64,000 bases of DNA, taken from the NCBI GenBank assembly GCA_902782395.1, contig CACZNF010000001.1, positions 3,799 to 67,798 on the forward strand, in the 5' to 3' direction. Under the pieces are notes generated by a model. It ran no database searches. It was given only the letters and a program-made list of their open reading frames with translations, and was not told the origin of the DNA. Each line of letters begins with the position of its first letter. Position 1 is the first letter of the stretch. This document shows positions 60,347-64,000 of the stretch, one piece after another. A program made the position numbers and the translations under genes. The stretch is from an uncultured Erysipelotrichaceae bacterium. GTDB taxonomy: Bacteria > Bacillota_I > Bacilli_A > RFN20 > CAG-826.

Positions 60347-60377
60347 TTCTCTACAAAGTAGAGAACTTTTTATTTTT
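60347..60377 (+). terminator. Strong terminator in the leader of the integration module
   Basis: TTCTCTAC-AAA-GTAGAGAA followed by CTTTTTATTTTT. No plus-strand gene ends just before it, so it is a candidate attenuator or the end of a small RNA starting between 60200 and 60340. Confidence 0.7.
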
Positions 60378-60429
60378 GAGCAGGATCTGGTGCTCACCGC
60401 CATTAACCATTAAGGAGGTGGGTAACATG
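60377..60429 (+). promoter_or_regulatory. Leader hairpin element, copy C, with SD and start
   Basis: TGAGCA-GGATCTGG-TGCTCA (6-bp stem) followed by ACCGCCATTAACC and AAGGAGG up to ATG 60427. The part after the stem matches copy B at 33 of 34 positions. Confidence 0.65.
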
Positions 60430-60810
60430 ACCGCTGAAGAGAAAAACAAAATACTCCAACTAAGAAAAGAAGGAAAAACTATCAGAGAGATTGCGACTAT
60501 AACTAAAAAAGGTATAGCAACGGTCGATGAATTGATTCATTTAATTACCGCAGAGAAAATCACTGGTTTTGCAGAATGTCCTCATTGCGGTAAAGAAATC
60601 GTCCACACCAAAAGAACTAGGGGAAGACCAAGAGTCTACTGTTCAAAAAAATGTCAAAGAGCGGATGAAACCAGAAGAAACACTGTCTACATCTGCCAAG
60701 AATGTGGTAGGCCATTTCGCTATTACCAATTTCAAAAAAGTAAGTTTTGCTCCCGCTCATGTTACCTAAAGCATCGATATGGCGAACGACTACAAAACAA
60801 GAATGCATAA
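60427..60810 (+). CDS. Helix-turn-helix protein with zinc-binding Cys clusters
   Basis: 127 residues. N-terminal HTH (ILQLRKEGKTIREIATITKKGIATV), then zinc-finger-like motifs CPHCGKEIV...YCSKKCQR and CQECGRPFR...FCSRSCYLKHR (MYM/trash-like). ATG 60427 is fixed by AAGGAGGTG. Such proteins regularly precede pairs of serine recombinases in Bacillota elements; a role in regulating or directing integration/excision is inferred. Confidence 0.75.
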   Translation: MTAEEKNKILQLRKEGKTIREIATITKKGIATVDELIHLITAEKITGFAECPHCGKEIVHTKRTRGRPRVYCSKKCQRADETRRNTVYICQECGRPFRYYQFQKSKFCSRSCYLKHRYGERLQNKNA

Positions 60811-60946
60811 CTATTTATTAAGCAGAAATTACTATGAAAACATGGTGAAAAATGGCGAGCTTTCACAAGAAGATTTTGATGAAATTAACGCCAAATTACT
60901 AGCCAAATATAACATCTCCGAAAGGAGCATCTTTAATGCTGATTAA
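60779..60946 (+). CDS. SHOCT-like small protein
   Basis: 55 residues. The C-terminus NGELSQEDFDEINAKLLAKYNIS is the SHOCT pattern (short helical oligomerisation domain). It overlaps the preceding gene by 32 bases and has no SD of its own, so translation is probably coupled. SHOCT proteins beside serine recombinases may act as recombination directionality or accessory factors; this is inference. Confidence 0.6.
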   Translation: MANDYKTRMHNYLLSRNYYENMVKNGELSQEDFDEINAKLLAKYNISERSIFNAD

Positions 60947-61013
60947 CTGGATAAGCTCGCTCAATAGAGCGAATATATGGGTAAGGAGGTGTATCAAAAT
61001 TGGACATTATTAA
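60936..61013 (+). CDS. 25-residue leader ORF overlapping the recombinase start
   Basis: ATG 60936 with AAAGGAG at 60921-60927, 25 residues (MLINWISSLNRANIWVRRCI...), stop 14 bases inside the recombinase gene. It covers the AATAGAGCG repeat and the recombinase SD, so its translation would melt that region. Confidence 0.35.
   Translation: MLINWISSLNRANIWVRRCIKIGHY
60963..60983 (+). repeat. AATAGAGCGAATATATG repeat, copy 2
   Basis: Matches 35401-35421 except one base. Together with the preceding bases it forms TCGCTC-AATA-GAGCGA, a 6-bp stem, immediately before the recombinase SD. Confidence 0.5.
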
Positions 61014-62295
61014 GATTACAAATTTGCCTAATAATCCAACCAGATTAAGGGTATGTGCTTATGCTCGTGTTTCAAAAGAAAAAGAGACCATGCTTCACTC
61101 ACTTAATGCTCAGGTTGATTACTACTCCAAACTCATCAAAAAGAATAAGGAGTGGTCCTTTGCTGGTGTTTACGCTGATGAAGGAATAAGCGGAACCAAA
61201 ACCGATAGACCTGAATTCAATAGGATGATGGAAGATGCACATAACGGCAAAATCGATATGGTTATCACTAAAAGCGTGTCTAGATTCGCTAGAAACCTTT
61301 TGATGCTTTTATCAACTGTAAGAGAGCTCAAACGCATCGGTGTTGATGTCTACTTTGAAGAGCAGAACATCCATACAATATCTTTTGAAGGTGAAATCAT
61401 GCTCACCGTTTTTGCCGCTACTGCAGAAGAAGAAGCTAAAACAATGTCGCTAAACATGTACTGGCGAATCCAAAAGGATATGGAACGCGGCCTCATCTGG
61501 GGTGGAAATGACCCATTCGGTTATCGAATTAAAAATAAGCAATTTAAGGTAGTTCCTAAAGAAGCCGAAGTAGTGAAGATGATATTTGACCTTTACCAAA
61601 GTGGACTAGGTGATACCGCTATAGCAAAGAAGCTTAATAAAGAAGGAATAAAACCAGCTCGAATTGATAGATGGTCAAAGACCACGGTCAGGAATTTACT
61701 ACTCAATATTACTTACACCGGTGACTTGATGTTACAAAAGACCTATAGACCTGTGATGTCAAATAAACGCTACAAAATAAACAAGGATACAAAACCAAAG
61801 TTTCATGTAAGCGATAATCACGAACCAATTATTAGCAAGGAGCAATTCCAAGAATGCGTTCTTATTAGAGCAAAGCGAAATGCCATCTATAAGGACCGCA
61901 AACCTGTAAAGTCATATCCTTTTACTAAGATGATTAAATGTGGCTGCTGCGGTTCTTCTTTCCATCATAAAGTATGTATTTACCAACCAAAGTGGATGTG
62001 TAAAGAAGCTGACAAGATGGGTAAAGATTACTGCACCAATAAAGCCATACCAGAAAGAGTCCTTTATAAGGTAGTGACCGAGGCACTTGGCTTAGAAGAA
62101 TTCGATGAAGCTATCTTTAAAGATAAGGTCGAAGAGATGGTGGCCTATCCAAACAATCTTCTGGTTATCCACTTCAAAGATAAAACCGTTAAAGAAGTGA
62201 CATGGGTCACACCTTCTAGAAAAGAGTCATGGACTTCAGAGATGAAAGAACAAGCAAGAATTAGAGAAGAAAGGAGAAAATTATGCCTACAGTAA
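61000..62295 (+). CDS. Large serine recombinase 1
   Basis: 431 residues. Resolvase catalytic domain with the nucleophile Ser in AYARVSKEKE, then GVYADEGISGTKTDRPEFNRMM and SVSRFARN; recombinase domain (GFDPFGYRIK-like GNDPFGYRIKN, AIAKKLNKEGIK) and zinc-ribbon CGCCGSSFHHK...CTNK. It lacks the long C-terminal coiled coil and is shorter than typical integrases. TTG 61000 is used with AAGGAGGTG. Overlaps the second recombinase by 13 bases. Confidence 0.92.
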   Translation: MDIIKITNLPNNPTRLRVCAYARVSKEKETMLHSLNAQVDYYSKLIKKNKEWSFAGVYADEGISGTKTDRPEFNRMMEDAHNGKIDMVITKSVSRFARNLLMLLSTVRELKRIGVDVYFEEQNIHTISFEGEIMLTVFAATAEEEAKTMSLNMYWRIQKDMERGLIWGGNDPFGYRIKNKQFKVVPKEAEVVKMIFDLYQSGLGDTAIAKKLNKEGIKPARIDRWSKTTVRNLLLNITYTGDLMLQKTYRPVMSNKRYKINKDTKPKFHVSDNHEPIISKEQFQECVLIRAKRNAIYKDRKPVKSYPFTKMIKCGCCGSSFHHKVCIYQPKWMCKEADKMGKDYCTNKAIPERVLYKVVTEALGLEEFDEAIFKDKVEEMVAYPNNLLVIHFKDKTVKEVTWVTPSRKESWTSEMKEQARIREERRKLCLQ

Positions 62296-63884
62296 CAAGA
62301 ATTGAACCTAAGCATAATAAAGTAGTGGCGGAATTCCCACTAGATGAAAAGAGGCTTATAAGAGCCGCTGCATACGCTAGGGTATCGACTGATAGTGATG
62401 AACAATTCACATCATTTGAAGCCCAAGTTAGCTATTACACACAGCTTATTGAATCTAACCCTGAATACACATTCGTTAAAGTTTACGCTGATGAAGGTAT
62501 ATCAGGAACCATGCTTAAAAAGAGAAAAGGTTTCAATGAAATGCTAGCAGCAGCAAGAAACCATGAATTTGATTTACTTTTTACAAAGTCTATATCAAGA
62601 TTTGCTAGAAATACCGTTGATAGCATTAGTGCAATCCGCGAATTAAAGGATCTGGGAATCGATATTTATTTTGAAGAGCAAAAGCTACATACGATTAACG
62701 CGACCGGTGAGCTTATCATCACAATCCTTAGTGCCTTGGCCCAAGAAGAAAGCAGAAGTATATCCGAGAACGTCAAATGGGGTATTAGGAAGAGCTTCTC
62801 TGATGGGAAGATGATAATGCCATATAAGAGTTTCCTTGGATATAAAAAAGGTAAAAATGGTGTTCCCGAAATTGATGAAGAGGAAGCTAAGATTGTTAAG
62901 CTTATTTACCGTATGTTTTGGGAAGGGAAATCTACCCATCAAATTGCTAAATATTTAAACGAGAATAAAGTGCCAATGCCATCAAAGAAAGTTGATGAAA
63001 ACGGTAACTACATATTCAAATGGCAGGTATCTACAATAGCAAGCATCCTAACCAACGAAAAATATAAAGGTGAAGCTATTCTTCAAAAGACATATATTGA
63101 AGATTTCCTTACTCACAAGCAGGTTAAGAATGATGGGAAGGATATTCCAATATATCATGTGAAGGAATCACACCCATTTATTATTCCGGTTGAAGAATGG
63201 GAAATGGTCCAAGTTGAAATGAAAAGAAGAGATAAAAGATACTCCGGCCTTTCCTTTATTGGCAGTAAAATAATCTGTGGTGATTGCGGCTCATGCTATG
63301 GCCAAAAAGTATGGCACAGCACAGATAAATACAGAAGAGTTATTTATCAATGTAATAACAAGTTTTCTGCTCAAAAGAAATGCAAAACCCCGACAATTAA
63401 TGAAGAAATTATCAAAAAAGCGTTTATTGAATCTTGCTCGATGATGTACGCATCAAACCTTATAGATGACCTCCAGTTAGGTTTACAAACCCTAGAGAAC
63501 CACAAAGAACTAGATGATAAAATAATGGAATTAATTATTGAGTGTGATGCCCTTAATGAATCTGCAAGAAAACTGATAGAAGATAAGAAAAGAGGCAAGA
63601 TTGATAACGACACCGCTGAAGTCAAGTATTCGACTCTTGTAAAAAAGCATAAAGAGGTTAGCGGTCAGCTACAAAAATTAGAAGAAAATAGAAGTAAAAA
63701 AGCGGCCGCTGCATTTAGAATTAAGATGTTCATCGATGTTCTTAAAAATAACGACATCAAAGAAGACACCTTCCAAGAAAAGCTATGGACTATGTTGCTA
63801 GAAAAAGCTACGGTCTATAAGGAAAACAAGATAGTGTTCCGATACTACAGCGGTTACCAAAACGAGGTAACAATAGAAAAATAG
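62283..63884 (+). CDS. Large serine recombinase 2 (probable integrase)
   Basis: 533 residues. Catalytic domain AYARVSTDSDEQFTSFEAQ, VYADEGISGTMLKKRKGFNEML, SISRFARNTVDSI; recombinase domain with TIASILTNEKYKGEAILQKTY; zinc ribbon ICGDCGSCYG...CNNKF...C; and a C-terminal coiled coil (LVKKHKEVSGQLQKLEENR). This full-size protein is the best candidate for the phage integrase. AGAAAGGAG before ATG. As the last gene of the element, the attachment site is expected just downstream. Confidence 0.93.
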   Translation: MPTVTRIEPKHNKVVAEFPLDEKRLIRAAAYARVSTDSDEQFTSFEAQVSYYTQLIESNPEYTFVKVYADEGISGTMLKKRKGFNEMLAAARNHEFDLLFTKSISRFARNTVDSISAIRELKDLGIDIYFEEQKLHTINATGELIITILSALAQEESRSISENVKWGIRKSFSDGKMIMPYKSFLGYKKGKNGVPEIDEEEAKIVKLIYRMFWEGKSTHQIAKYLNENKVPMPSKKVDENGNYIFKWQVSTIASILTNEKYKGEAILQKTYIEDFLTHKQVKNDGKDIPIYHVKESHPFIIPVEEWEMVQVEMKRRDKRYSGLSFIGSKIICGDCGSCYGQKVWHSTDKYRRVIYQCNNKFSAQKKCKTPTINEEIIKKAFIESCSMMYASNLIDDLQLGLQTLENHKELDDKIMELIIECDALNESARKLIEDKKRGKIDNDTAEVKYSTLVKKHKEVSGQLQKLEENRSKKAAAAFRIKMFIDVLKNNDIKEDTFQEKLWTMLLEKATVYKENKIVFRYYSGYQNEVTIEK

Positions 63885-63918
63885 AAAATAAGCCATCAGC
63901 GAAATTTCTTTTAGATAC

Positions 63919-63947
63919 TTGTTTTCCTAAAACTGATGTGATATAAT
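63919..63947 (+). promoter_or_regulatory. Strong extended -10 promoter at the right end
   Basis: TTGTTT at 63919-63924, 17-base spacer, TGATATAAT with a perfect TATAAT at 63942-63947. Confidence 0.7.
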
Positions 63948-63976
63948 AATTCAATTCCAGAAAAGGAGTAAAAAAT

Positions 63977-64000
63977 ATGCGGCAAGGTATTCTTAAATAA
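63977..64000 (+). CDS. Seven-codon ORF behind a strong promoter and SD
   Basis: AAAAGGAG at 63961-63968 and ATG 63977 open MRQGILK, then TAA at the last three bases of the window. It may be a leader peptide, or a host gene start broken by the insertion; the sequence beyond the window is needed. Confidence 0.35.
   Translation: MRQGILK

Noticed and set aside
1..64000. CRISPR array
   Set aside because: No regularly spaced direct repeats with unique spacers were seen anywhere.
1..64000. TGA read as tryptophan (Mycoplasma code)
   Set aside because: Several genes end in TGA at conserved ends or in ATGA overlaps (hsdM, hsdS, Dit), and Trp is always TGG.

Overview
The window comes from the chromosome of a low-GC, AT-rich bacterium of the Bacillota (Firmicutes/Bacilli side). 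Leaderless-looking genes are rare and strong AAGGAGG-type ribosome binding sites are common. TGA is used as a stop and TGG as Trp, so the code is the standard bacterial one and not the Mycoplasma code. I cannot name a species from the sequence alone; an Erysipelotrichia-like or other Mollicutes-related Bacilli lineage is a reasonable guess.

Layout. (1) 1-14.5 kb is host chromosome: the 3' end of tcdA, an ammonium transporter fused to a PII signalling domain, a small GNAT protein, a C39-like membrane-anchored peptidase, a long acidic membrane protein, two adjacent CNNM/CorC-type genes (the first broken), an hflX that has lost its G3 segment, convergent gmk, a compact Tad-type pilus operon (9.26-13.95 kb) ending in a 55-residue Flp-like pilin, an acyl carrier protein, tRNA-Asn and tRNA-Glu. 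(2) 14.5-24.4 kb, directly behind the tRNAs, is a defence island: a complete type I restriction-modification operon (hsdM-hsdS-hsdR plus a GIY-YIG protein) and, convergent to it, an 861-residue NACHT ATPase. (3) 24.6-63.9 kb is a nearly complete, temperate, HK97-like siphovirus prophage, almost entirely on the plus strand.

Phage order: sigma-like regulator, DUF2800, DUF2815, family A DNA polymerase, primase/VapE ATPase, an iteron-like cluster (candidate origin), VRR-NUC nuclease, SNF2 helicase, late regulator, HNH, probable cos, small terminase, small unknown genes, then a surprising cassette metI-metQ-metK-like-DNA methyltransferase, then large terminase, portal, ClpP-type protease, capsid, head fibre, connectors, tail tube, G/GT chaperones with an A AAA AAC slippery site, tape measure, Dit, tail protein with an S74-type chaperone, BppU-like protein, fibre and holin. 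No endolysin is recognisable. Behind the holin lie accessory genes (a Cys-cluster protein, an Asp-rich peptide, a WYL regulator coupled to a PD-(D/E)XK nuclease), and the element closes with two overlapping large serine recombinases preceded by a chain of overlapping small genes.

The most interesting points: a phage-borne methionine-uptake / S-adenosylmethionine / DNA-methylation module in which the metK-like gene overlaps the methyltransferase gene; three copies of a leader hairpin with compensatory base changes in front of conserved ACCGCC and SD sequence; a cluster of about ten TCGTGTC-like sites between primase and nuclease genes; the NACHT ATPase beside the R-M locus; and two internal deletions in neighbouring host genes.
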